A stretch of 64,000 nucleotides of DNA from UBA6107 sp034430175 (GCA_034430175.1 DAOUFI010000007.1:111912-175911); one strand, 5' to 3'. Counted from the first letter of the stretch, positions 16,887 to 25,448 are shown. Translations and numbers: made by a program. The notes: a model not told the origin generated them from the sequence alone.

Positions 16887-18587
16887 ATGCCCTTATCCGG
16901 AGCGAAAACCAACCTGACCGACCAACAACACTTACGCCTTCACCAGAATTGCCAACAATTGGTGCAAGAAGTGAATCTGGATTCCTTGAAGACAAAATTG
17001 CTCAAGGTTGCCTGCCAGGAGGTGGAAGCGCATTACGCCATTCTGCTTTTGATGGACAAGAAGGAAACCATCCAGCAGGTGGTACCTTTTGGACTGTCCG
17101 CGGAGGAAAGGGAACTGGTACAAAGGAAGAGCCAGGAATTAACTGCCATTTCATCAGCAATTTCAGCCAACCGATCCATCAAGATTTCTGATGTAGGCTC
17201 TGACTCGAACAGGGATTATTTTTACGCATTGCATCCCCCGATGAGATCATTTTTGGGGGTGACCCTCTCAGTGGGAACAACCTGTCAGGGGCAATTGCTC
17301 CTCTGGAATTCAACGGGTCTGCATGAATTTTCAGATGAAGATCTGAAAGCAGGCGAAATCCTTGCAAGGTACGCGGCGATCGCAATAAAGAATGCGCGGA
17401 TGAATGAAGATTTAGCTCTACGCGACAGGGTGTTGACCCGTCGCTATGAAAACATGGCTTTGCTCGACCGGCTGGCTTCCACATTGGCTACCTCCACCGA
17501 TATTGACCAGATTATCACCAAAGGGCTGGTCCAATTGATGGAATATCTGCGCCTGGATATTGGCGAGATCTATTTACGGCAAAAAGATAGTAAAAATGTA
17601 ATCCTCACTTTTCACCAGGGTGAGGGCAACAATCATCTCTGGAAACGCGATCAATTTGTGGTCGGAGAAGGTGCCGTAGGCAAGATCTTTACGACAGGAC
17701 GACCTGTGGTGATCGATTTGTATAAACAGCAAGTGCCTGATCTGGACCCCAAAGCGTGTGAGGCTGGGGTTATGCACCTGGCGATTGTTCCGCTCACCGG
17801 ACGCAAAGGTGTGTTGGGAGCCATGTGCGTGGCCTCATGCCATCAGCAACCACTTGATGAACTGGAGGTGCAATTCCTGCAGGCGATCTGTTCGTGGATG
17901 GCCACTGCCATTGAGAATGTCTACTTGAATGTGCAGGGACGGCGGCTGGCAGTGCTAGAAGAGCGAGAACGCATTGGCATGGACCTGCACGACGGTATCA
18001 TTCAATCCATTTATGCAGTTGGCTTGACGCTGCAACACGCACATCTTTTGATTAATGAAAACGTAGAACAATCTTCCAAGCGGATAGAACAATCGATCAA
18101 CGATTTGAACAGCATCATCCGTGATATCCGCGCGTATATCCTCGATCTTCGTCCCAGACAATTGCACAACGAAGACTTGATGAGTGGTCTGGGTCGGTTG
18201 GTGGCTGAGTTCAAAGCGAATACTTTGTTGGATGTCAACCTGCAAGGACCTACGGAAGATATTTCCAACCTGCCCAAGAACCAGGCCGTCGCGTTGTTCC
18301 ATATTTGCCAGGAAGCTCTCGCGAATATCGCCAAGCATGCCCACGCGCACCGTGTGGATGTGGTGGTGTGGACTACGAATGACCGCATGTTAATGGAAGT
18401 TCGCGATGATGGCGAAGGTTTTGATTCGGCCAAGATCCATGTGTCGATCGGGCATGGATTATCGAACATGGAAACACGTATCACCAACGTGGGCGGCGAG
18501 GTGGATATCACATCCGAGCCTGGTAAAGGTACATCAATCCTTGCCTGGGTGCCGCTGCCTGAAGACGAAGATCTGGTTATTGAATAA
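16887..18587 (+). CDS. GAF-domain sensor histidine kinase, NarL/LiaS type
   Basis: Soluble histidine kinase with two GAF-like domains (about residues 20-165 and 190-345), a HisKA_3 dimerisation domain with the phospho-acceptor His in ERIGMDLHDGI (about 367) and a HATPase domain with ALANIAKHAHA, DDGEGFD and GHGLSNMETR. No membrane segment, so it senses a cytosolic or diffusible signal. The start is taken at 16887 because GAGGA lies 8 bases upstream; an in-frame ATG at 16836 would add 17 residues but has no clear ribosome binding site. No response regulator of the NarL type is adjacent, so it is an orphan kinase here. Confidence 0.86.
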   Translation: MPLSGAKTNLTDQQHLRLHQNCQQLVQEVNLDSLKTKLLKVACQEVEAHYAILLLMDKKETIQQVVPFGLSAEERELVQRKSQELTAISSAISANRSIKISDVGSDSNRDYFYALHPPMRSFLGVTLSVGTTCQGQLLLWNSTGLHEFSDEDLKAGEILARYAAIAIKNARMNEDLALRDRVLTRRYENMALLDRLASTLATSTDIDQIITKGLVQLMEYLRLDIGEIYLRQKDSKNVILTFHQGEGNNHLWKRDQFVVGEGAVGKIFTTGRPVVIDLYKQQVPDLDPKACEAGVMHLAIVPLTGRKGVLGAMCVASCHQQPLDELEVQFLQAICSWMATAIENVYLNVQGRRLAVLEERERIGMDLHDGIIQSIYAVGLTLQHAHLLINENVEQSSKRIEQSINDLNSIIRDIRAYILDLRPRQLHNEDLMSGLGRLVAEFKANTLLDVNLQGPTEDISNLPKNQAVALFHICQEALANIAKHAHAHRVDVVVWTTNDRMLMEVRDDGEGFDSAKIHVSIGHGLSNMETRITNVGGEVDITSEPGKGTSILAWVPLPEDEDLVIE

Positions 18588-18618
18588 CCCGCAATTATTC
18601 AGAAAAGTTGAGTGAATC

Positions 18619-19356
18619 ATGGCATCGAATTTTTCCGATAAAGCAGCATTAAGAGGTGAACCTTCGTATGTCTGGCGGGCTGGGCAACAGCGACGCCTCG
18701 AGATGGTTTTAAAGGCGGCGGAATCACGTATTGATGGGAATGTCTTTGAAGACGGGTGCGGAGTTGGCTCCTATCTCGCTCGTATGGAGAATGATAAGAA
18801 TTGTGTCATTGGCATGGATATTGAGTTTGCCAGGGCGCAGGACGCAAAGATGAAAAGTCCGCGCGTACTCTGTGGGGTGGGGGAACATCTGCCTTTTCCA
18901 TCAGACTCATTCGATTTGATTCTGAGCCATGAAGTACTTGAACATGTACAGAACGACCAGGAGGCGGTGAACGAGATTATTCGAACGCTCAAACCAGGAG
19001 GACGGTTAGCGTTGTTCTGCCCGAACCGCGGCTATGGGTTCGAGACGCACGGCATCTATTGGCGTGGAAAATACCACTTCGGAAACATTCCCCTCGTTAA
19101 TTATCTGCCGAGACGGTGGCGTGACAAACTGGCTCCACATGTGAATGTCTATACCCGTCGTGACTTAAAAAACCTATTCAAAAATCTTCCGGTCAAGTTC
19201 ATCTCAGTCCATACCGTCTTTGGCGCGTATGACAACATCATCGCCAGATTCCCGCGCCTGGGTAAGATCCTGAGGGCAGTTTTGCAGATGCTTGAAAAGA
19301 CACCCTTTCAGGTGTTCGGGTTGTCACATTTCTGGGTAGTGGAAAAGACTCGTTGA
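18619..19356 (+). CDS. Class I SAM-dependent methyltransferase
   Basis: Protein of 245 residues of the UbiE/Methyltransf_11 type. Motif I is EDGCGVGSYLARM (about residues 39-51), the acidic residue after beta-2 lies in GMDIEFARAQ, and motif post-I is DLILSHEVLEHV, followed by LKPGGRLALFCPNRG. The C-terminal part is basic and rich in aromatics, as in enzymes acting on sugars or lipid-linked substrates. The substrate is unknown. It starts 31 bases after the histidine kinase and may share its transcript. Confidence 0.85.
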   Translation: MASNFSDKAALRGEPSYVWRAGQQRRLEMVLKAAESRIDGNVFEDGCGVGSYLARMENDKNCVIGMDIEFARAQDAKMKSPRVLCGVGEHLPFPSDSFDLILSHEVLEHVQNDQEAVNEIIRTLKPGGRLALFCPNRGYGFETHGIYWRGKYHFGNIPLVNYLPRRWRDKLAPHVNVYTRRDLKNLFKNLPVKFISVHTVFGAYDNIIARFPRLGKILRAVLQMLEKTPFQVFGLSHFWVVEKTR

Positions 19357-19366
19357 CCATGATGGT

Positions 19367-19395
19367 TTGCCATCCAGATGATGTACGGTTAAAAT
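19367..19395 (+). promoter_or_regulatory. Promoter of holB, leaderless arrangement
   Basis: TTGCCA (19367-19372), 17-base spacer, TAAAAT (19390-19395). The -10 box ends 6 bases before the ATG at 19402, and there is no Shine-Dalgarno sequence, so transcription should begin about at the start codon. Confidence 0.6.
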
Positions 19396-19401
19396 GACCC
19401 T

Positions 19402-20391
19402 ATGAGTTGGAATCTGATTGGCCACGAGTGGGCGGAAAAACTACTCAAAGAGCATATCATTCACGATGAGGTCCGGCACGCGTACCTTTTCACCGGCGCT
19501 GATGGTACTGGCCGTCGTAGCCTGGCATTGGCGTTTGCTCGCGCGATCAACTGCCTGCAGCCACCTGCTGCTGGAGAGTACTGTGGTGAATGCCGCATGT
19601 GCAAACAGCTAGAAAAAATGCAGCAGGCTGACCTGAGCGTTGTCCAGGCTGAAACCGATGGTGGAATGATCAAGGTGGAACAGGTACGTGCTTTGGAACA
19701 CAGCCTGTCACTCTCACCGTATGAGGCCAAATATCGAGTGGCTTTGCTGTTGGATTTCCAGAAAGCCAACGCAAATTCGCAAAACGCGTTGCTGAAAACC
19801 CTCGAAGAAGCACCACAAAAAGTGATCCTGCTGCTCACCACTGATTCTACCGAGAATTTGCTGCCTACCATCGCTTCACGCTGTGAGATCCTGCGACTGC
19901 GGCCAGTTTCGACCGACACACTGGAACAGGAGTTGGTGAATCGATGGCACCTGGAGAAGGATAAGGCTGCCTTATTCGCTCACTTAAGTAACGGCCGGGT
20001 GGGCAAGGCCGTGATGTATTCAGAACAACCTGAATCATTGGAAAGCCGGCAGGTACTATTGGATGATTTTGAGAGGATGCTTACGATCAATCTTCGGGAC
20101 CGATTCGCTTATGCTGAAAAATTAGGACGGGATCGGGACGGTGTGCGTGAAGCGCTACAGACGTGGTTCACCTACACGCGCGATCTGATGCTGCTAGCCA
20201 ATGGATCAGAAGCCGAAATTACCAACTTGGATCGTCAAGCCATACTCAAAGCACTGGCGGAGAAGGTCGATCCCTCAAGCGCGCTTCATCTGGTGGAAGC
20301 CGTGGATCGGGCTTCGGCAGCTCTGGAAGCCAACGGTCACCTGCGCTTGGTTCTAGACAATTTTCTACTTGAACTTCCCCGAATCGAATAG
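19402..20391 (+). CDS. holB: DNA polymerase III delta prime subunit
   Basis: Clamp-loader subunit of 329 residues with a RuvB/DnaX-like AAA+ fold. The P-loop is degenerate (TGADGTGRRSL, no Lys), as expected for delta prime, which does not need to hydrolyse ATP. A zinc module CGECRMC is at about residues 59-65. NALLKTLEEAP and the arginine-finger motif SRCE follow. The gene stands alone and its stop lies 1 base from the stop of the convergent ABC ATPase gene, leaving no room for a terminator between them. Confidence 0.92.
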   Translation: MSWNLIGHEWAEKLLKEHIIHDEVRHAYLFTGADGTGRRSLALAFARAINCLQPPAAGEYCGECRMCKQLEKMQQADLSVVQAETDGGMIKVEQVRALEHSLSLSPYEAKYRVALLLDFQKANANSQNALLKTLEEAPQKVILLLTTDSTENLLPTIASRCEILRLRPVSTDTLEQELVNRWHLEKDKAALFAHLSNGRVGKAVMYSEQPESLESRQVLLDDFERMLTINLRDRFAYAEKLGRDRDGVREALQTWFTYTRDLMLLANGSEAEITNLDRQAILKALAEKVDPSSALHLVEAVDRASAALEANGHLRLVLDNFLLELPRIE

Positions 20392-20392
20392 C

Positions 20393-21142
20393 TTACTTTA
20401 ATGAAGAACGGAGCGTCCGTTCCAAACGGATGAATTCTGCTGAATAGCGATTCTCTTCGCTGCGAGGGCGTTCCAGTGGCACCCGTTGATCCAGCGTGAT
20501 TCGTCCTGGTCGGGGGCTGAGCACAAGAACACGGTCGGATAGCAGCAAGGCCTCCGAGATTGAGTGGGTGACGAGAATCACCGCTTTTCGGCTGGATTGC
20601 CAGATACGTAGCAGTTCAGCTTCCATCCGCTCACGGGTGAGGGCGTCAAGCGCGCCAAATGGCTCATCGAGAAGCAGTAAATCGGGATCCTGAATGAGCG
20701 CGCGGGCGATGGCAACGCGTTGTGCCATGCCCCCGGAGAGATCATCTGGCCAGGCGTGAACAAATTCTTCCAGACCCACCAGACGGACCATTTCATCAGC
20801 CTTGGCTTGTGCGATCTCCTTCTCCACGCCGATGATCTCAAGCGGGAGCAGGATGTTCTGGATGACTGTCCGCCAGGGCATAAGGTTGGCCTGTTGAAAA
20901 ACTAGACCAATTCGCAGTTGCTCACGCGCGAATTCGACTTTCCCATCAGATGGGTGTAATAAACCAGCGATGACGCGTAGCAGGGTGCTCTTTCCGCTGC
21001 CTGAAGGTCCCAACACCGAAAGGAACTCCTGCTCCTTCAAATCAAAGCTGACTCCCTGGAGCGCTTCAAGATCACCCTGGGGATCTTTATAGGTCAGGCT
21101 GATGTCATTGACTTGGAGCAGTGTTCCAGACAGAGCGGTCAT
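20393..21142 (-). CDS. ABC transporter ATPase of the riboflavin-type uptake system
   Basis: ATP-binding protein of 249 residues of the nitrate/sulfonate/taurine (SsuB/TauB) type. Walker A GPSGSGKST (about residues 44-52), Q-loop FQQANLMPW, signature LSGGMAQR, Walker B LLLLDEPFGALD, and a His switch VTHSISEA. It overlaps the substrate-binding protein gene by 4 bases, third gene of the minus-strand operon that begins at the FMN riboswitch. By context it energises uptake of riboflavin or a precursor; the ATPase alone would not reveal the substrate. Confidence 0.88.
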   Translation of the reverse strand: MTALSGTLLQVNDISLTYKDPQGDLEALQGVSFDLKEQEFLSVLGPSGSGKSTLLRVIAGLLHPSDGKVEFAREQLRIGLVFQQANLMPWRTVIQNILLPLEIIGVEKEIAQAKADEMVRLVGLEEFVHAWPDDLSGGMAQRVAIARALIQDPDLLLLDEPFGALDALTRERMEAELLRIWQSSRKAVILVTHSISEALLLSDRVLVLSPRPGRITLDQRVPLERPRSEENRYSAEFIRLERTLRSSLK

Positions 21143-22134
21143 TTGGGCAGGTATAAATTGGAATAGGCTTGATTGAGGTCAAGAGAACCGGTCAGAAGCC
21201 CCATTTTCAAAAGGATATTTTGCATGTTCTCCCAGGCGGCAGGGTCAGAATATCCAGGAGTCGAGGTTTTCCACTGTTCGATGGAATTCAACAAGACCTG
21301 TTTCTGAACGGCTTGATCGGCGTTAGCCAGATTCTCCACGTATTTCTTGCTGATTTCAAAGGCTTCATCGGGATTATCGATGGTGTATTGGATACCCTTG
21401 AGTGTGGCAGCAACCATTTTGCGTACTAACTCAGGGTTATTTTTGAGCGTTTCTTCGTTGGTAATCAATCCGTTGGCCACAAGGTCAACCGCGTCGGCGG
21501 TCTTGAAAAGAACATAGTCCACTTTTTCTTGATCCAGTTGCAGGGGCTCATTCGCGGTGTAAATCACTACAGCATCTTCTGTTCCGGCAGACAAAGCGGC
21601 AACCTGGTTGAAACCGATCGAATCGAGCGTGACATCGGATTGCTGCAAGCCATAGGCATCAAGCAGCGCGATTGCACCGATGTAACTTGTGCCGTAGAGA
21701 CCAGGCAGGCCAATCTTTTTTCCCTTGAGGTCAGTAACGGATTCTACCCCGGAGGAGGCGCGAGCCGCGATGCCTACTGGATATTGCTGATACCAGGCCA
21801 TCACATAGACCACAGGTAGTTGCTGAGCGCGTGCCAGCAGTACCTGTTCACCGCTAACGATGGCAAATTGCAGGTCACCGGTGCCTACGAGGACGGTGTT
21901 GTCGTTTTCCATGCTGTAATCCACCGAAACATCCAGCCCTTCAGCGCTGTAGAAGCCTTTATCGATGGCTACGTAGAGCGGCGCGAATTGTACATTGGGT
22001 ATGTACCCCACAGGCAAAGTCACCTTGACAGGCATGGATTCTGTAGCAATATTTTCTGGTGTCGTGGTGGCTACACTGGCGCAAGAGGCCAATAAAAGGG
22101 TTGAAATCAACAAAAAAAAGATTTTATTTTTCAT
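21139..22134 (-). CDS. ribY: Riboflavin-type ABC transporter substrate-binding lipoprotein
   Basis: NMT1/THI5-like periplasmic-binding-fold protein of 331 residues. A lipoprotein signal is clear: positive N-terminus, hydrophobic core and lipobox LLASC (Cys18). The mature part shows LPVGYIPNVQFAPLYVAIDKGFY, typical of the family. Family members bind pyrimidine precursors of thiamine, nitrate, sulfonates or, in Chloroflexota, probably riboflavin (RibXY). The FMN riboswitch upstream of the operon favours riboflavin or a related flavin. It starts 13 bases after the permease stop. Confidence 0.85.
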   Translation of the reverse strand: MKNKIFFLLISTLLLASCASVATTTPENIATESMPVKVTLPVGYIPNVQFAPLYVAIDKGFYSAEGLDVSVDYSMENDNTVLVGTGDLQFAIVSGEQVLLARAQQLPVVYVMAWYQQYPVGIAARASSGVESVTDLKGKKIGLPGLYGTSYIGAIALLDAYGLQQSDVTLDSIGFNQVAALSAGTEDAVVIYTANEPLQLDQEKVDYVLFKTADAVDLVANGLITNEETLKNNPELVRKMVAATLKGIQYTIDNPDEAFEISKKYVENLANADQAVQKQVLLNSIEQWKTSTPGYSDPAAWENMQNILLKMGLLTGSLDLNQAYSNLYLPK

Positions 22135-22147
22135 CTCAAGTTCCTAT

Positions 22148-22972
22148 TCAATGGTTTCTTTTCCATGGCATGGAAAGATATTCAGCAAAAACAACGGCTC
22201 CATATAGGCAAAGAGCCAGTACGATCAAGGTAAAGATGGCGACAAATACCAGTGCCATTTCATACTGACCACGCCCGACGTTGATGAGAAAACCGAGGCC
22301 TTTATCTGAGCCAACGAATTCACCCACAACAGCGCCGATCACCGAGAGCGTCGCACCAATCCGCAGACCGCCAAGCAGAACCGGCATGCTGGCGGGGACT
22401 TCAAGCAGGGTGAAGATCTGCCAACTCGAAGCGTGCATTGATTTCATCAGATCACGGAGGTTGGAAGGGACATTACGGAAGCCAATGATGGTGTTAACGA
22501 GGATAGGAAAGAAGACTGTCAAAGCGCATACAAGGATCTTTGAAGAAAGCCCGGAACCGAACCAGATGATGAGGATGGGAGCGATGGCGACAGTGGGGAT
22601 AGCCTGACCAGCTATTAATAATGGGGAGACCATTTTTTCGAGTGATTGCGAGCGCGCCAGAAGGTATCCGATAACAATCGCGAAGCAGGCACCGGCGAAC
22701 AATCCTGCCAATACTTCCTTTAGGGTGACCCAGGTGTTGGCCAACAAAGAGCCATCTTTCAATGTGACGACAAATTCATTCCAAACTGCGGTTGGTGAAG
22801 GAAGCACAAACGAGGGCAGATTTCCCCAGGAGACAACCGCCCACCATACCCCAAGAACAATCAGGAGTGTCAGCAAGACCAGCCATTCGTTGCGTCTCGC
22901 GATTTTTTCACTCCAGGTTGATGGTCGGTTTTGTCGTAGTATGGTTAGCTTTTGGGTGGTTGTTGTCTTCAA
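22148..22972 (-). CDS. ribX: Riboflavin-type ABC transporter permease, TTG start
   Basis: BPD_transp_1-type permease with about six membrane segments; 274 residues from the TTG at 22972. A longer frame reaches back to 23116, but its first 25 or so codons are the FMN riboswitch itself, so they are not coding. The TTG is preceded by CGAGGT with 7 bases of spacing. The permease signature EVLAGLFAGACFAIVIG and the cytoplasmic loop around GLRIGATLSVIGAVVGEF are visible. It is the first gene of the operon permease, binding protein, ATPase, and is expected to be repressed when FMN is plentiful. Confidence 0.86.
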   Translation of the reverse strand: MKTTTTQKLTILRQNRPSTWSEKIARRNEWLVLLTLLIVLGVWWAVVSWGNLPSFVLPSPTAVWNEFVVTLKDGSLLANTWVTLKEVLAGLFAGACFAIVIGYLLARSQSLEKMVSPLLIAGQAIPTVAIAPILIIWFGSGLSSKILVCALTVFFPILVNTIIGFRNVPSNLRDLMKSMHASSWQIFTLLEVPASMPVLLGGLRIGATLSVIGAVVGEFVGSDKGLGFLINVGRGQYEMALVFVAIFTLIVLALCLYGAVVFAEYLSMPWKRNH

Positions 22973-22980
22973 ATAAAATA

Positions 22981-23003
22981 CCTCGAAGTAAATTCCTTCG
23001 GGG
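22981..23003 (-). promoter_or_regulatory. Ribosome-binding-site sequestor hairpin of ribX
   Basis: On the minus strand, CCCCGAAG-GAATTTA-CTTCGAGG can fold so that the GAGG of the ribX ribosome binding site (complement of 22981-22984) is paired. The CCCCGAAG arm is also complementary to CTTCGGGG at the 5' edge of the riboswitch (23152-23159), so the aptamer state could decide whether it is free. This suggests translational control. Confidence 0.6.
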
Positions 23004-23009
23004 CATAGG

Positions 23010-23032
23010 GTTCCAGAATAGACATCTGGAAC
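23010..23032 (-). promoter_or_regulatory. Hairpin between FMN aptamer and sequestor
   Basis: GTTCCAGA (8 bases), 7-base loop, TCTGGAAC: a perfect hairpin between the aptamer and the ribX sequestor. No U tract follows, so it is not a terminator by itself; it probably spaces or stacks the switching elements. Confidence 0.6.
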
Positions 23033-23040
23033 AAATTTCT

Positions 23041-23159
23041 CTTCTTTTATCCGGACTTTACCGTCGACTCCGGAATTCCACCGGATCATGCATTTCTGCT
23101 CGTGGGTTTTCACCACCGATCGGGAATTGAGAGCTCTGCTCTCTCACCCTGCCCCGAAG
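23041..23159 (-). ncRNA. FMN riboswitch (RFN element)
   Basis: On the minus strand the conserved RFN blocks occur in order: CTTCGGGGCAGGGTG at the 5' edge, AATTCCCGATCGGTGGT, AACCCACGAGC, GATCCGGTGGAATTCCGG, AGTCGACGGTAAAGTCCGG and a closing ATAAAAGAAG. The P2 hairpin is extended by a TGAGAG/CTCTCA stem. RFN elements bind FMN and control riboflavin synthesis or uptake genes. This one lies 69 bases upstream of the ribX start and a few bases after the predicted transcription start. Confidence 0.93.
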
Positions 23160-23179
23160 AGGCTATTTGATTAATTTGG

Positions 23180-23208
23180 AGTATATACTCAGATAAATCC
23201 ACTGTCAA
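23180..23208 (-). promoter_or_regulatory. Promoter of the FMN-riboswitch operon
   Basis: Minus-strand TTGACA (complement of 23203-23208), 17-base spacer, TATACT (complement of 23180-23185). Predicted start near 23173, about 14 bases before the riboswitch. A perfect palindrome GGTTGCAACC lies just upstream at 23217-23226. Confidence 0.8.
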
Positions 23209-23294
23209 GATAAAGTGGTTGCAACCAAAATACCTTAATCAGCGTAGAGTATAATGATAATGGTTGCAATTTGGGCAATCTTGAAAGGATTAAA

Positions 23295-23891
23295 ATGAGC
23301 TTTCTGTTTGATCCAAATGTGGCTTTTCTATTGATTGTTGTTTCATTCATATTGACCGTGCTGGCTTTGTTTACACCAGGGACAGGTCTGCTGGAAGTAA
23401 GCGCGCTCTTCGCGATCGCCCTTTCGGCGTACGCCCTATACAACCTGACCATCAACTGGTGGGCACTGGTCATCGTCGTGATCAGCATGGTACCGTTCTT
23501 CCTGGCAATACGAAAGCCAAAACAATGGTATTGGCTGACAGTATCCGTGGTGATGTTTTGCGTGGGCTCTGTGTTCCTCTTTAAACAAACAGCCACCCAA
23601 CAAAACCTTAACCCTTTCTTTGCCATCTTTACTGACATCATCGCATTGGCCATGCTGTGGATCATCGGACGCCGCACCATTGACGCGTTGAAGATGAAAC
23701 CCTCACAGGACCTAAAACGGCTGGTGGGTGATCTCGGTGAAGCTCGGACGGACATCAAGACAACCGGCACGGTTTATGTCGGCGGAGAAGAATGGTCTGC
23801 CCGCAGTGATACGTTGATAAAAAGTGGAAGCCAGGTTAAAGTCATTGACCGCGAAGGGCTGGTCTTGATCGTTGCCCCCGCGGATAAATAA
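23295..23891 (+). CDS. NfeD-like membrane protein
   Basis: Short NfeD-type protein of 198 residues with four hydrophobic segments in the first 125 residues and a C-terminal OB-fold domain (about 140-198, with LVGDLGEARTDI, GTVYVGGEEWSA and GSQVKVIDREGL). The start at 23295 follows GAAAGGATT; an earlier TTG at 23271 has no ribosome binding site. NfeD proteins are typically encoded next to stomatin/flotillin proteins, as here, where the partner starts 30 bases downstream. They are thought to act together in membrane organisation or proteolysis of stomatin partners. Confidence 0.9.
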   Translation: MSFLFDPNVAFLLIVVSFILTVLALFTPGTGLLEVSALFAIALSAYALYNLTINWWALVIVVISMVPFFLAIRKPKQWYWLTVSVVMFCVGSVFLFKQTATQQNLNPFFAIFTDIIALAMLWIIGRRTIDALKMKPSQDLKRLVGDLGEARTDIKTTGTVYVGGEEWSARSDTLIKSGSQVKVIDREGLVLIVAPADK

Positions 23892-23921
23892 ATTGAGTGA
23901 TTCAAATTCCAAGGAGGAGTT

Positions 23922-24818
23922 ATGTCACCGGCAGTATTGACGTGTTTGATCATTGGTGTCGTCGTTGCGGTTGTGATCTTTTTGGCCGCAGCGATCAAAG
24001 TCGTACCGGAATACAAACGACTGGTCGTGTTCCGTCTTGGCCGCTGTATCGGGCAAAAAGGTCCTGGGTTGGTGTTATTGATCCCGTTCATCGACCGACC
24101 GGTCATGGTGGACTTGCGCGAGCAGGTACGCGAGATTCCTACGCAGGCTTCGATCACTCAGGATAACGCCCCGGTTTCGATCGACTTCCTGTGGTATTAC
24201 AAGGTCTTTGACCCCGTGCAGTCTGTGCTGCAGGTTCAGAACTTCGAACTGGCTGCCCAGGGTATCGCCACCACCACGCTGCGTTCGGTTATCGGCGGCA
24301 TTATGCTGGATGGCGTACTTTCCGAACGTGAAAAGATCAACACCGCCCTGCGCGCCCGCCTGGATGAAGTGACCGAGCGTTGGGGTGTAAAAGTGACCAA
24401 CGTTGAGATTCGCGAGATCATCCCGCCAAGAGACGTTCAGGAATCCATGAACCGCCAGTTGACCGCAGAGCGAACCCGCCGCGCCGTCGTGACCGAATCT
24501 AATGGTACTCGCGATGCCGCCATCAATGTGGCCACCGGTGAGAAACAGGCTAACATCCTCAAGGCAGAAGGCGATAAGCAAGCCGCCATATTGAAGGCTG
24601 AAGGCGAGAAACAGGCACAGTTGCTTCGTGCTGAAGGTTACCAGAAGGCTTTGGAAGCCATCTTTGCGGCAGCCAAGAACATCGATCAAAAGACGATGAC
24701 ACTGCAATACTTTGAGACCTTAAAGAGCATGGCTTCCAGCCCTGCTACGAAGTACATCTTCCCGATGGAATTCACCAGTATGATCAGTGATTTCATCGCC
24801 GCCAAGAAAACCAAGTAA
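23922..24818 (+). CDS. Stomatin-like SPFH-domain protein
   Basis: Membrane-anchored band 7 protein, 298 residues: one N-terminal membrane segment (about residues 5-27), an SPFH domain starting VPEYKRLVVFRLGR with the conserved GPGLVLLIPFID, and a C-terminal helical region. Three tandem 11-residue repeats of the type QANILKAEGDK (about residues 206-238) form a coiled coil, a family trait. An AAGGAGGAG lies before the ATG. It pairs with NfeD in an operon and is ended by a strong terminator. Confidence 0.93.
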   Translation: MSPAVLTCLIIGVVVAVVIFLAAAIKVVPEYKRLVVFRLGRCIGQKGPGLVLLIPFIDRPVMVDLREQVREIPTQASITQDNAPVSIDFLWYYKVFDPVQSVLQVQNFELAAQGIATTTLRSVIGGIMLDGVLSEREKINTALRARLDEVTERWGVKVTNVEIREIIPPRDVQESMNRQLTAERTRRAVVTESNGTRDAAINVATGEKQANILKAEGDKQAAILKAEGEKQAQLLRAEGYQKALEAIFAAAKNIDQKTMTLQYFETLKSMASSPATKYIFPMEFTSMISDFIAAKKTK

Positions 24819-24847
24819 ATGACCTCGACTTGATATGAAAGAGATTT

Positions 24848-24890
24848 CTGCGGGAAGAGCGCAGTAATGCGCTCCTCCCGCAGTATTTTT
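24848..24890 (+). terminator. Intrinsic terminator of the nfeD-stomatin operon
   Basis: CTGCGGGAAGAGCGCA-GTAA-TGCGCTCCTCCCGCAG: 16-base stem with one A-C mismatch, followed by TATTTTT. It ends just before the RimI-like start at 24895. Confidence 0.88.
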
Positions 24891-24894
24891 CGAG

Positions 24895-25356
24895 ATGACC
24901 GAACCCATCCCTTATACTATCGAAAAAGCCACTCTGACCGATCTCAACCATCTGCGTGAGTTGGAAAAAATCTGTTTTGCAAAAGACGCCTGGCCACTGA
25001 TCGAACTGATCGCCGCGCTAAGCTTCCCGGGCATGGTAAGGTTGAAAATCGACATCGATGGCAAAATGGCTGGTTTCATTGGCGGTGATCCCCACCGCTC
25101 GCAAGGATTGGGTTGGATTACCACAGTGGGAGTGCGACCGGAATTTCGGAAGTTGGGTTTAGGGACAGCTTTGATCCAGGCTTGTGAGAATGAAATGATG
25201 ATGCCGCGAGTGAGGTTATCCGTGCGAAGGTCAAACATGGAAGCGCAGCGTTTGTACGTGGACCTGGGGTACCATCATTTCGACATCTGGCAGGGATACT
25301 ACGAAGATGGTGAAGACGCATTGATAATGGAGAAAATTCTCACTTCTGTAAGTTGA
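24895..25356 (+). CDS. RimI-like GNAT acetyltransferase
   Basis: GNAT acetyltransferase of 153 residues, similar to ribosomal-protein alanine acetyltransferase RimI. The acetyl-CoA loop is VRPEFRKLGLGTALIQA (RxxGxG as RKLGLG, about residues 84-89); RRSNMEAQRLYVDLGY is the typical motif B, and a final LIMEKIL follows. Length and motif order fit RimI, but no tsaB or tsaD lies nearby, so substrate assignment is uncertain. The gene has no clear ribosome binding site: GAGATGACC overlaps its start. Confidence 0.75.
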   Translation: MTEPIPYTIEKATLTDLNHLRELEKICFAKDAWPLIELIAALSFPGMVRLKIDIDGKMAGFIGGDPHRSQGLGWITTVGVRPEFRKLGLGTALIQACENEMMMPRVRLSVRRSNMEAQRLYVDLGYHHFDIWQGYYEDGEDALIMEKILTSVS

Positions 25357-25381
25357 CATTCTCAGAGGAAAACGCTATCAT
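25353..25381 (+). promoter_or_regulatory. Strong promoter of a terminator-ended leader
   Basis: TTGACA (25353-25358), exact 17-base spacer, TATCAT (25376-25381). It overlaps the rimI-like stop codon. The predicted start is near 25388, about 60 bases before an intrinsic terminator hairpin. Confidence 0.75.
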
Positions 25382-25406
25382 ATCCTCAACGGAGAAAACC
25401 CCCACT

Positions 25407-25448
25407 ATGCGAGTCCTCGTTTTTTACAGGAGTTCTCAAATGATTTAG
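25407..25448 (+). CDS. Possible 13-residue leader peptide
   Basis: ATG-to-TAG reading frame MRVLVFYRSSQMI inside the leader, its stop directly abutting the terminator stem. A weak GGAG lies 11 bases upstream. Position between promoter and terminator is that of an attenuator peptide, but it has no obvious run of regulatory codons, so it may be chance. Confidence 0.3.
   Translation: MRVLVFYRSSQMI

Noticed and set aside
19402..19600. holB with a Walker A lacking Lys
   Set aside because: Delta prime subunits commonly have a degenerate ATP site, so this is not evidence of a broken gene.
22973..23116. N-terminal extension of the ABC permease frame
   Set aside because: The first half of it is encoded by the FMN riboswitch and the rest by switch hairpins; the TTG at 22972 has a proper ribosome binding site.
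24500..24640. Repetitive sequence inside the stomatin-like gene
   Set aside because: It encodes 11-residue coiled-coil repeats typical of SPFH proteins, not a mobile or CRISPR repeat.
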